Source of the DNA: CALOBA01 sp942491465
GTDB taxonomy: Bacteria > Pseudomonadota > Gammaproteobacteria > Chromatiales > Chromatiaceae
Reading direction: 5' to 3'
Length of the DNA stretch: 64,000 bases
Assembly: GCA_942491465.1 (NCBI GenBank)
Contig: CALOBA010000071.1
Location: 62,001 to 126,000, forward strand
The notes under the pieces are model-generated. The model had not been told where the DNA came from. It did not search any database and saw only the letters and a list, made by a program, of their open reading frames with translations. This document shows positions 26,015 to 35,974 of this stretch, piece after piece. Position numbers and translations under genes: made by a program. Position 1 is the stretch's first letter; the number at the start of each line of letters is the position of its first letter.

Positions 26015-26452
26015 ATGAGCACCGACCTCCATGCGAACGATTTCTACAGTTGGACCCGCCGGCAGGCCGATCTGCTGCGGGAGCGTCGCCTCGACGAGTT
26101 GGACGCCGAGCACCTGATCGAGGAGCTTTGGGATATGGGGGCCAGTCAGGAGCGGGAGCTTGAAAGCCGGCTGGCGGTCCTGCTGGCTCACCTGCTCAAG
26201 TGGCGCTTCCAGCCCGAGCGCCGCGGCAAGAGCTGGCGCGCGACCATCAAGGAGCAGCGCTATCGGATTGCTCGCCTGATCATGAAGAATCCCGGTCTCA
26301 AGTCGCAGCTCGCAGACGTCTTCGCCGCCGCCTACATCCCCGCCGTGCTCCAGGCGATCAAGGAGCTGCCCCTCGACGAAGACGATCTGCCCGAGGATTG
26401 CCCCTTCACGCTCGACCAAGTGTTGGAGGACTATTGGCCCGACGCGCACTGA
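26015..26452 (+). CDS. DUF29 family protein
   Basis: A 145-residue soluble, mostly helical protein. The family core is visible as DFYSWTRRQADLLRERRLDELD, EELWDMGASQERELESRL, HLLKWRFQPERRGKSW and IKEQRYRIARLI. DUF29 proteins are abundant in cyanobacteria and purple sulfur bacteria; their function is unknown. It is inserted against the direction of the tol genes, upstream of the PD-(D/E)XK gene. A truncated paralog lies at 30725. Confidence 0.85.
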   Translation: MSTDLHANDFYSWTRRQADLLRERRLDELDAEHLIEELWDMGASQERELESRLAVLLAHLLKWRFQPERRGKSWRATIKEQRYRIARLIMKNPGLKSQLADVFAAAYIPAVLQAIKELPLDEDDLPEDCPFTLDQVLEDYWPDAH

Positions 26453-26747
26453 CGGTAGTTGTCAAGGAAGATGTCGCAAAAATCAGGCTGCCTTCTGCGT
26501 GTCCTCCTCCACTATTCTTGCCGACCGTCCTGGGTTGAGCAGGACGAGATCGGGCCGGCGCCAATCGCGGGTTGCTCCGCTCCAGCGCTCGGGGCGCTTG
26601 TGCTTGTCTCTATTCGCTGCAATGCCGTAGTGATCGCGTATGGCGCGTCAAGCGCTGGCGACTTTGGGATGCGTTAGGATAACCCTTCAGGTTCCGCGGC
26701 ACCTGCCGGCCTCGCCGCCGTGCTGCCTCAACCGCCATCCGAGCGCC
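26453..26747. other. Gap between DUF29 and PD-(D/E)XK genes
   Basis: No gene or clear regulatory motif. A leader ATG at 26640 is in frame with the next gene, but its translation is not conserved-looking, so it is treated as non-coding. Confidence 0.4.
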
Positions 26748-27617
26748 ATGCTGAAGAAGCTCCCCATCGGCATCCAGACCTTCCGCGAGATCATCGAGTT
26801 CGATATCCTATTGTTCCTCAGCGAAGGCCGGGAATACCGCAACTACTGGTTCGAGACCGGCAACCCGAGCTTCCTGATCGAGCTGCTGCCGCGGCGGGCC
26901 ACCTTCCTGCCGGACCTGGAGGGGATTGAGGCCAGCGAGGAGATCCTCGACTCCTTCGACATCGAGCGCATCGACCCCATCACGCTGCTGTTCCAGACCG
27001 GCTACCTGACCATCGACAGCACCCGCTGGCGGCGCTCGCGGCTGCTGTTTCGGCTGCGCCTGCCCAACCAAGAGGTGAAGATGGCCCTGGCCGACCGGCT
27101 CATCGACGGCTACATCGGCACGCTGCCGGGCGGTCGCGATGCGGCACAGGACCGCCTCTACGACTGCCTGAGCCAAGGCGATATGGCGGGGCTGGTCGCG
27201 GCCATCCGCCGGCTGTTCGCCGGTGTGGCCTGGCGCAACTTCATCCATCAGGACCTACCCGAGCGCGAGGGCTACTACGCCAGCGTCCTCTACGCCTTCT
27301 TCGCCAGCCTGAACGCCGAGATCATCCCCGAGGATACCGGCAACCGCGGCCAGGTGGATCTGACCGTGAAGCTCGCGGGCTACGTCTACGTCATCGAGAT
27401 CAAGGTCCAGCGCGACGCGGGCACCACCACGCCGACCCTGGTCGCCGAGCCCGCCGGCGACGACACCGAGAACCCGGCGCTGGCACAGATCCGCGCGCGC
27501 GGCTACAGCGCCAAGTACCGCGGCCTGCCCGACAAGGGGCTGATCGAGCTGGGGCTGGTCTTCGACCGCGGCGCGCGCAACCTGGTGCAGGCGCACTGGG
27601 CCGCCGTGGACGGCTGA
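26748..27617 (+). CDS. PD-(D/E)XK nuclease-domain protein, internally deleted AAA-ATPase-like family member
   Basis: A 289-residue protein. Residues 1-17 (MLKKLPIGIQTFREIIE) match the start of the AAA-ATPase-like/PD-(D/E)XK family. The next residues (FDILLFLSEGREYRNYWFETG) match the post-ATPase region, so the whole ATPase domain of about 250 residues seems to have been lost in frame. The nuclease-like core is intact in outline: GQVDLTVKLAGYVYVIEIKV gives D...ExK, then IRARGYSAKY. It is related to the full-length protein at 8807. It converges on tolA with a 25-bp gap. Confidence 0.8.
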   Translation: MLKKLPIGIQTFREIIEFDILLFLSEGREYRNYWFETGNPSFLIELLPRRATFLPDLEGIEASEEILDSFDIERIDPITLLFQTGYLTIDSTRWRRSRLLFRLRLPNQEVKMALADRLIDGYIGTLPGGRDAAQDRLYDCLSQGDMAGLVAAIRRLFAGVAWRNFIHQDLPEREGYYASVLYAFFASLNAEIIPEDTGNRGQVDLTVKLAGYVYVIEIKVQRDAGTTTPTLVAEPAGDDTENPALAQIRARGYSAKYRGLPDKGLIELGLVFDRGARNLVQAHWAAVDG

Positions 27618-27642
27618 CGGCGGCGGTCGGACCTGGAGGGGC

Positions 27643-28863
27643 TCAGGGCTCGAACTCCATATCGAAGCTGCGGAAGATGTTGAATTCGTCGCCGTCGGGC
27701 ACCGGCAGCGGGGAGGCCTTGTTGACGGCGGCGATGACGGATTGGTCGAAGTCGGCGTAGCCGCTGCCTTCCACGACCTTGGCGCTGCCGGGGATGACGT
27801 GGCCACCGGGCTCCAGGTCGATGCGGATCTTGGTCATGATGCCCGGCGGCAGCCCGGGGGGGATGAGCCAGACGCTGCGCACCCTGGCCTCGATCATCGG
27901 GACGTATTTGCTGGCGAGCTGGCGGGCGCGCTGCTGGTTGACGAAGCGGTCGTCGGCCTGGGCGAGTTCGCGGGCCTCGGCGGCCAGGGCCTCCAGCAGC
28001 TCCTGCTCGCGGCGCTCCTCTTCGAGCTGGCGGCGGGCCTCGGCCTCGGCGCGTTGGCGCGCCTCTTGGAGCTTGTGCTCGGCCTCGGCCTCGGCGCGAC
28101 GGCGGACCTCCTCGCGGCGGGCCAGCTCCTCGGCCTCGCGGCGGATGCGCTCCTCGGTCTCGCGGCGGGCCTGTTCCAGGGCCTCTTGGCGGCGGGCCTC
28201 CTGCTCGGCGCGGCGCTGGGCCTCGGCCTCGGCCCGACGCTTGGCCTCCTCGGCGGTGCGGCGGCGGATCTCTTCTTCGGCCGCACGGCGTTCGGCCTCC
28301 TCGGCCTCGCGACGGGCCTGTGCTTCGGCAGCGCGGCGGGCGGCCTCCTCGGCCTCCTTTGCCTCACGGCGGGCCTGTGCTTCGGCAGCGCGGCGTTCGG
28401 CCTCCTCGGCCTCGCGACGGGCCTGTTCCTCGGCGGCGCGGCGTTCGGCCTCCTCGGCCTCACGGCGGGCCTGTTCCTCGGCAGCGCGGCGGGCGGCCTC
28501 TTCGGCCTCACGGCGGGCCTGTTCCTCGGCGGCGCGGCTGGCGGCCTCCTCGGCCTCGCGGCGGGCCTGTTCTTCGGCAGCGCGGCGGGCGGCCTCGGGG
28601 TCGGGCTGAGGTGGCGGTGGCGCTTCGACCGGCGGCGGCTCCGGCGGCTCAGGCAGCTCCGCCGCCTGGGCCTCCAGCTCGGCGATGCGCTGCTGGATCT
28701 GCGGGCTGTCGAAGACCCGAGCCTGGATCAGGTTCTCCTCGGCGCCGATGCGCTCGTTGTGGATCACCCAGTCGATGCCGAACAGGGAGATGAGCACCAG
28801 CGCCCCGTGCAGCAGCAGCGACCAGAGGAAGGCGGCCGGATAACGTCTTAGGATGTGCCACAT
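27643..28863 (-). CDS. tolA: Cell envelope integrity protein TolA
   Basis: A 406-residue energy-transducing protein spanning the periplasm. Domain I is a single N-terminal membrane helix (AAFLWSLLLHGALVLISLFG). Domain II (about 75-290) is a long Ala/Glu/Arg helix of imperfect 12-residue repeats such as AEEQARREAEEA. The short globular C-terminal domain ends VPDGDEFNIFRSFDMEFEP. The DNA repeats of domain II make it prone to length change. It is translated after tolR (16-bp gap) and is the last gene before the inserted pair that separates it from tolB. Confidence 0.94.
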   Translation of the reverse strand: MWHILRRYPAAFLWSLLLHGALVLISLFGIDWVIHNERIGAEENLIQARVFDSPQIQQRIAELEAQAAELPEPPEPPPVEAPPPPQPDPEAARRAAEEQARREAEEAASRAAEEQARREAEEAARRAAEEQARREAEEAERRAAEEQARREAEEAERRAAEAQARREAKEAEEAARRAAEAQARREAEEAERRAAEEEIRRRTAEEAKRRAEAEAQRRAEQEARRQEALEQARRETEERIRREAEELARREEVRRRAEAEAEHKLQEARQRAEAEARRQLEEERREQELLEALAAEARELAQADDRFVNQQRARQLASKYVPMIEARVRSVWLIPPGLPPGIMTKIRIDLEPGGHVIPGSAKVVEGSGYADFDQSVIAAVNKASPLPVPDGDEFNIFRSFDMEFEP

Positions 28864-28879
28864 GCTCGCTGCCGCCGTG

Positions 28880-29326
<447 letters not shown>

Positions 29327-29336
29327 GCTCGGCCCC

Positions 29337-30014
29337 TCAGCCCCGGCCCTGGCGCTGGAGCAGGGTCGAGAACTCCTCCATGAAGGCCTCGTAGCGGTTG
29401 TTCATGCGCTCGACTTGGCTGACGAAGCGGTTGTAGGCGACCACCGCAGGGATGGCCGCGAACAGGCCGATGGCGGTGGCCACCAGGGCTTCGGAGATGC
29501 CGGGGGCGACCAGGGCCAGGGTCGCCTGCTGCACGTTCCCGAGGGCGTGGAAGGCGTGCATGATGCCCCAGACGGTCCCGAACAGGCCGACGTAGGGGCT
29601 GGTGGAGCCGACGGTGGCGAGGAACGGCAGGCTGCCCTCCAGCAGGTCCATCTCGCGGCTCACGGCGACGCGCATGGAACGCTCGGCGCCGAGGATCACC
29701 GCCATGGGATCGTCCGGGTCGATCTTGCGCAGGCGCACGTACTCCCGGAAACCGTTGCGGAAGATCGTTGCCAAGCCGTTGCCCACAGGCTGCTCCTCCT
29801 GGCCCAGCTCGCGGTAGAGCGCGCTCAGGTCGCCGCCGGACCAGAACTGGTGCTCGAAGCTGTCGGCGGCGATGCGCGCGCGCTTGAGCACCCGGGCACG
29901 GTCAAAGATGGCGGCCCACGACAACAGCGACGCCAGCACCAGCGTCAGCAGGACCAGTTGGACCACCAGGCTGGCGTTCAGTACCAGATCGAGGAGGGAT
30001 AGCTCGGAGCCCAT
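29337..30014 (-). CDS. tolQ: TolQ, ExbB-family proton-channel subunit
   Basis: A 225-residue inner-membrane protein with three hydrophobic segments (residues about 14-36, 133-155 and 170-190). It contains the family motif GLFGTVWGIMHAF and TAIGLFAAIPAVVAYN. The start at 30014 gives MGSELSLLDLVLNAS. It follows ybgC by 5 bp, the usual order. Confidence 0.95.
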   Translation of the reverse strand: MGSELSLLDLVLNASLVVQLVLLTLVLASLLSWAAIFDRARVLKRARIAADSFEHQFWSGGDLSALYRELGQEEQPVGNGLATIFRNGFREYVRLRKIDPDDPMAVILGAERSMRVAVSREMDLLEGSLPFLATVGSTSPYVGLFGTVWGIMHAFHALGNVQQATLALVAPGISEALVATAIGLFAAIPAVVAYNRFVSQVERMNNRYEAFMEEFSTLLQRQGRG

Positions 30015-30019
30015 GGTTG

Positions 30020-30490
30020 TTAAAGCTTGGAGTTCGCAGGGTGAAGTGGGAAGGGGGCTTGGCGCGGGGCGGTCATGGCTTCCAGCAGCAGGGCCGGGAT
30101 GCGGGTCGGGCGCATGCGCTCGGTGTCGATGCAGGCGATGTTGAAGGCGCCGCTGCAGCAGATCGCGCCGTCGCTGTCGCGGATGACCTGTTGGGCAAAG
30201 TCGAAGGAGGTGCGGGTGGTCTTTTCGATGCGCGCCGTCACCCCGAGGAGGTCGTCGAGCCGTGCGGAGCGCTGAAAGCGCAGGTCCGCGCGCCGGACCA
30301 CGAACAGCACGCCCTGCTCGCGGCTCAGGCGCGCCTGCTCGAAGCCCAGGCTGCGCAGCCACTCGGTGCGGGCGCGCTCCATAAAGCGCAGATAGTTGGC
30401 GTAGAAGACGACGCCGCCGGCGTCGGTATCCTCATAGTACACCCGCACCGGCCAGCGGAAGGGCAAGGGGTCGGCCGCAGCCAGGGTCAT
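30020..30490 (-). CDS. ybgC: YbgC-type acyl-CoA thioesterase of the tol-pal operon
   Basis: A 156-residue hotdog-fold enzyme. The 4-hydroxybenzoyl-CoA thioesterase signature with catalytic Asp is seen in YYEDTDAGGVVFYANYLRF. It hydrolyses short acyl-CoA or acyl-ACP in related bacteria. It is the first gene of the tol-pal set on this strand. Confidence 0.93.
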   Translation of the reverse strand: MTLAAADPLPFRWPVRVYYEDTDAGGVVFYANYLRFMERARTEWLRSLGFEQARLSREQGVLFVVRRADLRFQRSARLDDLLGVTARIEKTTRTSFDFAQQVIRDSDGAICCSGAFNIACIDTERMRPTRIPALLLEAMTAPRQAPFPLHPANSKL

Positions 30491-30724
30491 CGCCGGTCAC
30501 CTGAGTCCGCAAAAGCGCGCAAGCATAGCGGAAAGCGAGATCCAACGCATCTGCTCGGCGTCGGCATCACCGGACCGCGGCGATGGTTCCCGGCATCGCC
30601 ACCGTTGACGAGTGCCGCAGAACGTTAGCGCCAAGACGCGAAGAACGCGAGGAAAAAGAAAAGGCTATCTCGTCCGTGGGTTACCATTGTCGGTCCGTTT
30701 TTCCACAAGGTTGCCGCTGCACCC

Positions 30725-31051
30725 ATGCCCATGCAAACGAGCCTCTACGACGAGGACCTCTTCGCTTGGGCGATGACCTCCGCAGGACTGCTGCGTGCGG
30801 GACGTCTCGATGAGCTGGACCGTGAAAACCCGGCCGTGGAGCTGGAGTCCATGGGCAAGTCCGAGCTTCGCGCGCTGGAGAGCCGCCTGACGGGCCTGCT
30901 CGCACATCTGTTGAACGGGCAGGCCCGGCCCGAGCGACGCGGCAAGAGCTGGCAGCGCACACTGATCGAGCAGCGCAAGCGCATTGCCCGGCTGCTGCGC
31001 GACAGCCCAAGCCTGCGCCCGCGCCTGTCCACCTTGCTGGCGGAGGTTTGA
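30725..31051 (+). CDS. DUF29 family protein, C-terminally short
   Basis: A 108-residue protein sharing the DUF29 core with the gene at 26015 (DLFAWAMTSAGLLRAGRLDELD, LESRLTGLLAHLLNGQ, PERRGKSWQRTLIEQRKRIARLL). It stops about 35 residues earlier, lacking the C-terminal acidic segment. It could be a truncated but stable copy. It is followed 43 bp later by cusB on the same strand, but no functional link is evident. Confidence 0.75.
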   Translation: MPMQTSLYDEDLFAWAMTSAGLLRAGRLDELDRENPAVELESMGKSELRALESRLTGLLAHLLNGQARPERRGKSWQRTLIEQRKRIARLLRDSPSLRPRLSTLLAEV

Positions 31052-31094
31052 TCGCGGGCTTGCAGAGTTTCCCGCTCAGGGCCATGTCCGGCTC

Positions 31095-32468
31095 ATGGGC
31101 ATCTCCCGATCAATCCGCTTTGCCTTGACGATCCTGTTGCTGGTCGCGCTCAGCGGCTGCGGGGACGGCGGCGCGCCTGCTGGCGAAGCGGCGTCGGCGG
31201 ACGCCCATGAGCATCCGGCGGCGGTCTATGCCTGCCCGATGCACCCGCAGATCATCCAGGACCAGCCTGGCGCCTGTCCGATCTGCGGCATGGACTTAGT
31301 CGTCCAGACGGTGGAGCACGCGTCGCCGGAGACCGGCCATGCCCAGGCCCGCCCGGTCTACGTCTGCCCCATGCACCCGCAGATCGTGCAGGACCGACCC
31401 GGCCAATGCCCGATCTGCGGCATGGACCTGGTGGCCGAGGCGCCCGAGCCGATGCTCGCGCCCGATGCGCCCGACCGCCCCGCCGTGGCGCTGTCGTCGG
31501 GGCTGGTGCAGACCCTCGGCATCCGCTCGGCCCGGGTCGAGCGCGGCGATCTGCTGCGGCGCGTCCGCGGCGTCGGTCGTGTGGACTACGACGAGACCCG
31601 GCTGGCCCATGTGCACCCGCGTGCCGACGGCTGGATCGAGTCGCTCCAGCTGCGCGCCGAGGGGGAGCCGGTGCGCCGGGGCCAGCGCCTGGCCGAGCTG
31701 TACGCGCCGGATATCCTCAGCGCCCAGGTCGACTTCCTGCTGGCGCTGGACTCCAAGGGCCGCGGCGGTCCCGGGGTGCGCCCGGACAAGGCCCGCAACA
31801 TCCTGCGCCTGCTCGACGTGCCCGACGACATCATCGGCGAGATCGAGCGCTCCGGGGAGCCGCGCAACCGCATCCCGGTGCGTGCGCCCATCGACGGCGT
31901 GGTGACGCGGATGATGGCCCGCGACGGCATGTACGTCACCGCGGCGACGGAGATGTTCAGCATCGCCGACCTGAGCCGGGTCTGGGTCATCGTCGATCTC
32001 TACGAGCACCAGATCGACGGTCTTGCCCCCGGTCAGCGCGCCCTGATGCGCGTGCCGGCCCGGCCGGACCGGCGCTGGGAGGGCAGGGTGGACTACCTCT
32101 ACCCGGAGCTGGACCCGACCACGCGCACGCTCAAGGTACGGCTGATCTTCGACAACCCGGAGCGGGCGCTGAAGCCGAACATGTTCGCCAAGGTCACCAT
32201 CGACGCCGGCGTGCGCCGCGACGTGCTCAAGCTGCCGGCGCAGGCGCTGATCATCACCGGCGAGGGCACGAGCGTGGTCAAGGTGCTGGAGGACGGGCGC
32301 CGATTCCAGCCCGTGGACGTGACCACCGGGCTGCAGCAGGGCGAGGAGGTGGAGCTGATCTCCGGCCTCGCCGAGGGCGACCGCGTGGTGGTCTCCGGGC
32401 AGTTCCTGATCGACTCCGAGTCCAACCTGCAGGCCAGCTTCCGGCGGCTCTCCGGGGATGGTCGTTGA
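31095..32468 (+). CDS. cusB: CusB-type membrane-fusion lipoprotein with two heavy-metal-binding domains
   Basis: A 457-residue periplasmic adaptor of a metal-exporting RND pump. A lipobox (LLLVALSGC) follows the basic N-terminus. Two copies of the YHS-like metal-binding motif (YACPMHPQIIQDQPGACPIC and YVCPMHPQIVQDRPGQCPIC) lie near residues 45 and 92. Then come the barrel-sandwich/HlyD and beta-barrel domains, with VRAPIDGVVTRM. Tandem metal-binding domains suggest copper or silver capture. Start ATG 31095. Upstream of cusA by 67 bp. Confidence 0.92.
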   Translation: MGISRSIRFALTILLLVALSGCGDGGAPAGEAASADAHEHPAAVYACPMHPQIIQDQPGACPICGMDLVVQTVEHASPETGHAQARPVYVCPMHPQIVQDRPGQCPICGMDLVAEAPEPMLAPDAPDRPAVALSSGLVQTLGIRSARVERGDLLRRVRGVGRVDYDETRLAHVHPRADGWIESLQLRAEGEPVRRGQRLAELYAPDILSAQVDFLLALDSKGRGGPGVRPDKARNILRLLDVPDDIIGEIERSGEPRNRIPVRAPIDGVVTRMMARDGMYVTAATEMFSIADLSRVWVIVDLYEHQIDGLAPGQRALMRVPARPDRRWEGRVDYLYPELDPTTRTLKVRLIFDNPERALKPNMFAKVTIDAGVRRDVLKLPAQALIITGEGTSVVKVLEDGRRFQPVDVTTGLQQGEEVELISGLAEGDRVVVSGQFLIDSESNLQASFRRLSGDGR

Positions 32469-32535
32469 GCCCGGCTGAAGCCCTCGAAAGGCAGGGCGCA
32501 CAGGCCCTGTCGGGCTCGGGATTGCGGAGCCCCCG

Positions 32536-35500
32536 ATGAAACAGGTCATCCTCTGGTCCATCAACAACCGCCTGCTGGTCCTGCTTGCGGCGCTGCTGCT
32601 GACCGCCTGGGGCCTGCAGGCGCTGCGCACGACGCCGTTGGACGCGATCCCGGACCTGTCCGACGTGCAGGTCATCGTCAAGACCCGCTTCCCGGGTCAG
32701 GCGCCGCGGGTGGTGGAGGAGCAGGTCACCTACCCGATCACGACGACGATGCTGTCGGTGCCCGGGGCCAAGGCGGTGCGCGGCTACAGCTTCTTCGGCG
32801 ACTCCTATGTCTACGTCATCTTCGAGGACGGCACCGACCTGTACTGGGCGCGGGCGCGGGTGCTGGAATATCTGAACCAGGCCGCCGCCGACCTGCCCGA
32901 GGGCGTGCAGCCGCGGCTCGGCCCCGACGCCACCGGCGTCGGCTGGATCTACAGCTATGCGCTGGTGGACCGCAGCGGCGGCCACGACCTGGCCGAGCTG
33001 ACCACGCTGCAGAACTGGTTCCTCAAGCAGGAGCTGGCCACGGTGGCCGGGGTGTCGGAGGTCGCCACCGTCGGCGGCATGGTGCGGCAGTACCAGATCG
33101 TGGTCGACCCGGAAGCGCTGCGCTTCTACGGCATCCCGCTGGCGCGGGTGATGCAGGCGGTGCGCGATGCCAACCAGGAGGTCGGCGGCTCGGTGCTGGA
33201 GCTGGCGGAGGCCGAGTACATGGTCCGCACCCGCGGCTGGATCGACTCCTTGGACGACATCCGGCTGATCCCGGTGGACGTGGGCCGCGACGGCACGCCG
33301 ATCCTGCTGCGCGACGTCGCCCGCGTGCGGCTGGGCCCGGAGATGCGCCGGGTGGTGGCGGACCTGGATGGGGAAGGAGAGGTCACCGGCGGCATCATCG
33401 TCATGCGCTCCGGCGAGAATGCGTTGGCGACCATCGCCGCCGTCAAGGCGCGCATCGACGAACTGCGCGGGGGCCTGCCCGCCGGCGTCGAGATCGTCGA
33501 GACCTACGACCGCTCCGAGCTGATCCTGTCCGCCGTGGACAACCTGCGCGAGAAGCTGTTCGAGGAATTCCTCGTCGTCGCCCTGGTCTGCCTGGTCTTC
33601 CTGCTGCACCTGCGCTCGGCGCTGGTGGCCGTGGTCAGTCTGCCGCTGGGGCTGCTGGTGGCGTTCATCGTCATGCAGGCCCAGGGCATCAACGCCAACA
33701 TCATGTCGCTGGGCGGCATTGCCATTGCTATCGGCGCCATGGTGGATGCGGCCATCGTCATGATCGAGAACGCCCACAAGCATCTGGAGCGTTTCGAGGC
33801 CCGGCACGGTCACCGACCGGCCGGCGACGAGCACTGGCGCGTCATCGGCGCGGCCGCCGTCGAGGTCGGCCCGGCGCTGTTCTTTTCGTTGTTGATTATC
33901 ACCCTGAGCTTCCTGCCGGTGTTCACGCTGCAGGCCCAGGAGGGGCGGCTGTTCGCCCCGCTGGCCTACACCAAGACCTACGCCATGGCCGCCGCGGCGG
34001 GGCTCGCGGTGACCTTGGTGCCGGTGCTGATGGGCTGGCTGATCCGCGGGCGCATCCCGCATGAGGACCGCAATCCGCTGAATCGGCTGCTGATCTGGGT
34101 CTATCGACCGCTGCTGCGCGGGGTGCTGCGCTGGCCTTGGACGACGCTTGTCCTGGCGTTGGTGCTGCTGATCAGCACCTTGATCCCGCTGGCCGGGGTG
34201 GGCGGGCTGTTGGCGCCGTTGAAGTGGCCGTTCCTGGGTAGCGATGCGGTGGCGAGCTGGGTCTCGCGCGGCGCGACCCAGACGACGGGCGGGACAGAGG
34301 ACGCGCCCGGGGCGGTAGCGACGATCGAGGGCTGGCAGCAGGCGTTGGCCGACGGCTGGCGCGAGACCTTCCGCGGCGTACCGGTGCTGGAGGACTGGCA
34401 TCGGGGGCTGGGCTCGGAGTTCATGCCCGACCTGGACGAGGGTGACCTGATGTACATGCCCACCACCCTGCCCGGCATCTCCATCGGCAAGGCGCGTGAG
34501 CTGTTGCAGCAGACCGACCGGCTGATTGCGTCCATCCCCGAGGTCGAACGGGTCTTCGGCAAGGTCGGCCGCGCCGACACCGCCACCGACCCGGCACCGC
34601 TGACCATGATCGAGACCCTGATCCAGCTCAAGCCGCGGGATCAGTGGCGGGCAGGGCTGACCCTGGACGACCTGATCGCCGAGCTGGACGCCGCCGTCGA
34701 CCTGCCCGGCGTCACCAACGCCTGGGTCATGCCCATCAAGACCCGCATCGACATGCTCGCCACCGGCATCAAGACCCCGGTGGGCGTCAAGATCGCCGGT
34801 CCCGAGCTGACCGAGATCGAGCGCATCGGTCAGGCCGTCGAGCGCGCCGTCCTGCAAGTGGACGGCACCGCCTCGGCCTTCTCCGAGCGGGTCGCCGGCG
34901 GGCGCTATATCGAGATCCGGCCGGACCGGCTGGCGGCGGCGCGGGTCGGGCTCAGCATCAAGGACATCAACCAGGTCGTGGCCGCCGCCATCGGCGGCAT
35001 CAATCTGACCCGCACCGTCGAAGGCCTGGAGCGCTACCCGGTCAACCTGCGCTTCCCCCGCGAGCAGCGTGACAGCGTCGCCAAGCTGCGCGAGCTGCCC
35101 ATCGTCACCCCCACCGGCGCCCAGGTGCCCCTGGCCCAGGTGGCCGAGGTGGTGGTCGTCGACGGCGCGCCGATGCTGAAGAGCGAGAATGCGCGGCTCA
35201 ACGGCTGGACCTTCGTCGACATCCGCGGCCGGGATCTCGGCAGCTGGATCGACGAGGCGCGCGCGCTGGTCGCCGATCAGGTGGTCCTGCCGCCGGGCTA
35301 CTCCATCACCTGGTCGGGCCAATACGAATACATGGAGCGCGCCCGCGAGCGCCTGGCCCGGGTCGTCCCGGTGACGCTGGCGATCATCTTCCTGCTGCTG
35401 TATCTGACCTTCCGCCGCATCGGTGAGTCCCTGATGGTCATGCTCTCGCTGCCGTTCGCGCTCATCGGCGGCGTCTGGCTCATCGACCTGCTCGACTACA

Positions 35501-35877
35501 ACCTCTCGGTCGCCGTCGCCGTCGGCTTCATCGCCCTGGCCGGCGTCGCCGCCGAGTTCGGCGTGGTCATGCTCGTCTACCTCGACAGCGCCCTGGCGCG
35601 GCGCCGCGCCGACGGCCGGCTCACCGGGCTCGCCGACCTGAAGGCGGCGATCGAGGAAGGCGCGGTGCTGCGCATCCGCCCCAAGGCCATGACCGTCGCC
35701 ACCATCTTTGCCGGCCTGCTGCCGATTATGCTCGGCGCCGGCGTCGGCAACGAGGTCATGCGCCGTATCGCCGCGCCCATGGTCGGCGGCATGATCACCG
35801 CCCCGCTGCTGAGCCTGCTGGTCGTGCCGGCGATCTACCTGCTCCTGGAGCGCCGGCGTCTTGCCTCGGCGAGTTGA
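32536..35877 (+). CDS. cusA: CusA-type heavy-metal efflux RND transporter
   Basis: A 1113-residue inner-membrane pump of the HME-RND class. The N-terminus TTPLDAIPDLSDVQVIV is the class signature. Two sets of membrane helices flank large periplasmic loops, with LGGIAIAIGAMVDAAIVMIE in the helix carrying the proton-relay acidic residue. Other marks are SEFMPDLDEGDLMYMP and WTFVDIRGRD. The central region around 34200-34400 carries a family-variable insert. No cusC outer-membrane factor follows. Confidence 0.95.
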   Translation: MKQVILWSINNRLLVLLAALLLTAWGLQALRTTPLDAIPDLSDVQVIVKTRFPGQAPRVVEEQVTYPITTTMLSVPGAKAVRGYSFFGDSYVYVIFEDGTDLYWARARVLEYLNQAAADLPEGVQPRLGPDATGVGWIYSYALVDRSGGHDLAELTTLQNWFLKQELATVAGVSEVATVGGMVRQYQIVVDPEALRFYGIPLARVMQAVRDANQEVGGSVLELAEAEYMVRTRGWIDSLDDIRLIPVDVGRDGTPILLRDVARVRLGPEMRRVVADLDGEGEVTGGIIVMRSGENALATIAAVKARIDELRGGLPAGVEIVETYDRSELILSAVDNLREKLFEEFLVVALVCLVFLLHLRSALVAVVSLPLGLLVAFIVMQAQGINANIMSLGGIAIAIGAMVDAAIVMIENAHKHLERFEARHGHRPAGDEHWRVIGAAAVEVGPALFFSLLIITLSFLPVFTLQAQEGRLFAPLAYTKTYAMAAAAGLAVTLVPVLMGWLIRGRIPHEDRNPLNRLLIWVYRPLLRGVLRWPWTTLVLALVLLISTLIPLAGVGGLLAPLKWPFLGSDAVASWVSRGATQTTGGTEDAPGAVATIEGWQQALADGWRETFRGVPVLEDWHRGLGSEFMPDLDEGDLMYMPTTLPGISIGKARELLQQTDRLIASIPEVERVFGKVGRADTATDPAPLTMIETLIQLKPRDQWRAGLTLDDLIAELDAAVDLPGVTNAWVMPIKTRIDMLATGIKTPVGVKIAGPELTEIERIGQAVERAVLQVDGTASAFSERVAGGRYIEIRPDRLAAARVGLSIKDINQVVAAAIGGINLTRTVEGLERYPVNLRFPREQRDSVAKLRELPIVTPTGAQVPLAQVAEVVVVDGAPMLKSENARLNGWTFVDIRGRDLGSWIDEARALVADQVVLPPGYSITWSGQYEYMERARERLARVVPVTLAIIFLLLYLTFRRIGESLMVMLSLPFALIGGVWLIDLLDYNLSVAVAVGFIALAGVAAEFGVVMLVYLDSALARRRADGRLTGLADLKAAIEEGAVLRIRPKAMTVATIFAGLLPIMLGAGVGNEVMRRIAAPMVGGMITAPLLSLLVVPAIYLLLERRRLASAS

Positions 35878-35974
35878 TGGCGGCCGGTCGGGCCTGGCAG
35901 GACCGAGGTTCGGCCCCATGTTCACGACATCACCGAAACGCACTGACCTACGACGACGCGACGGAGCCGACCCG

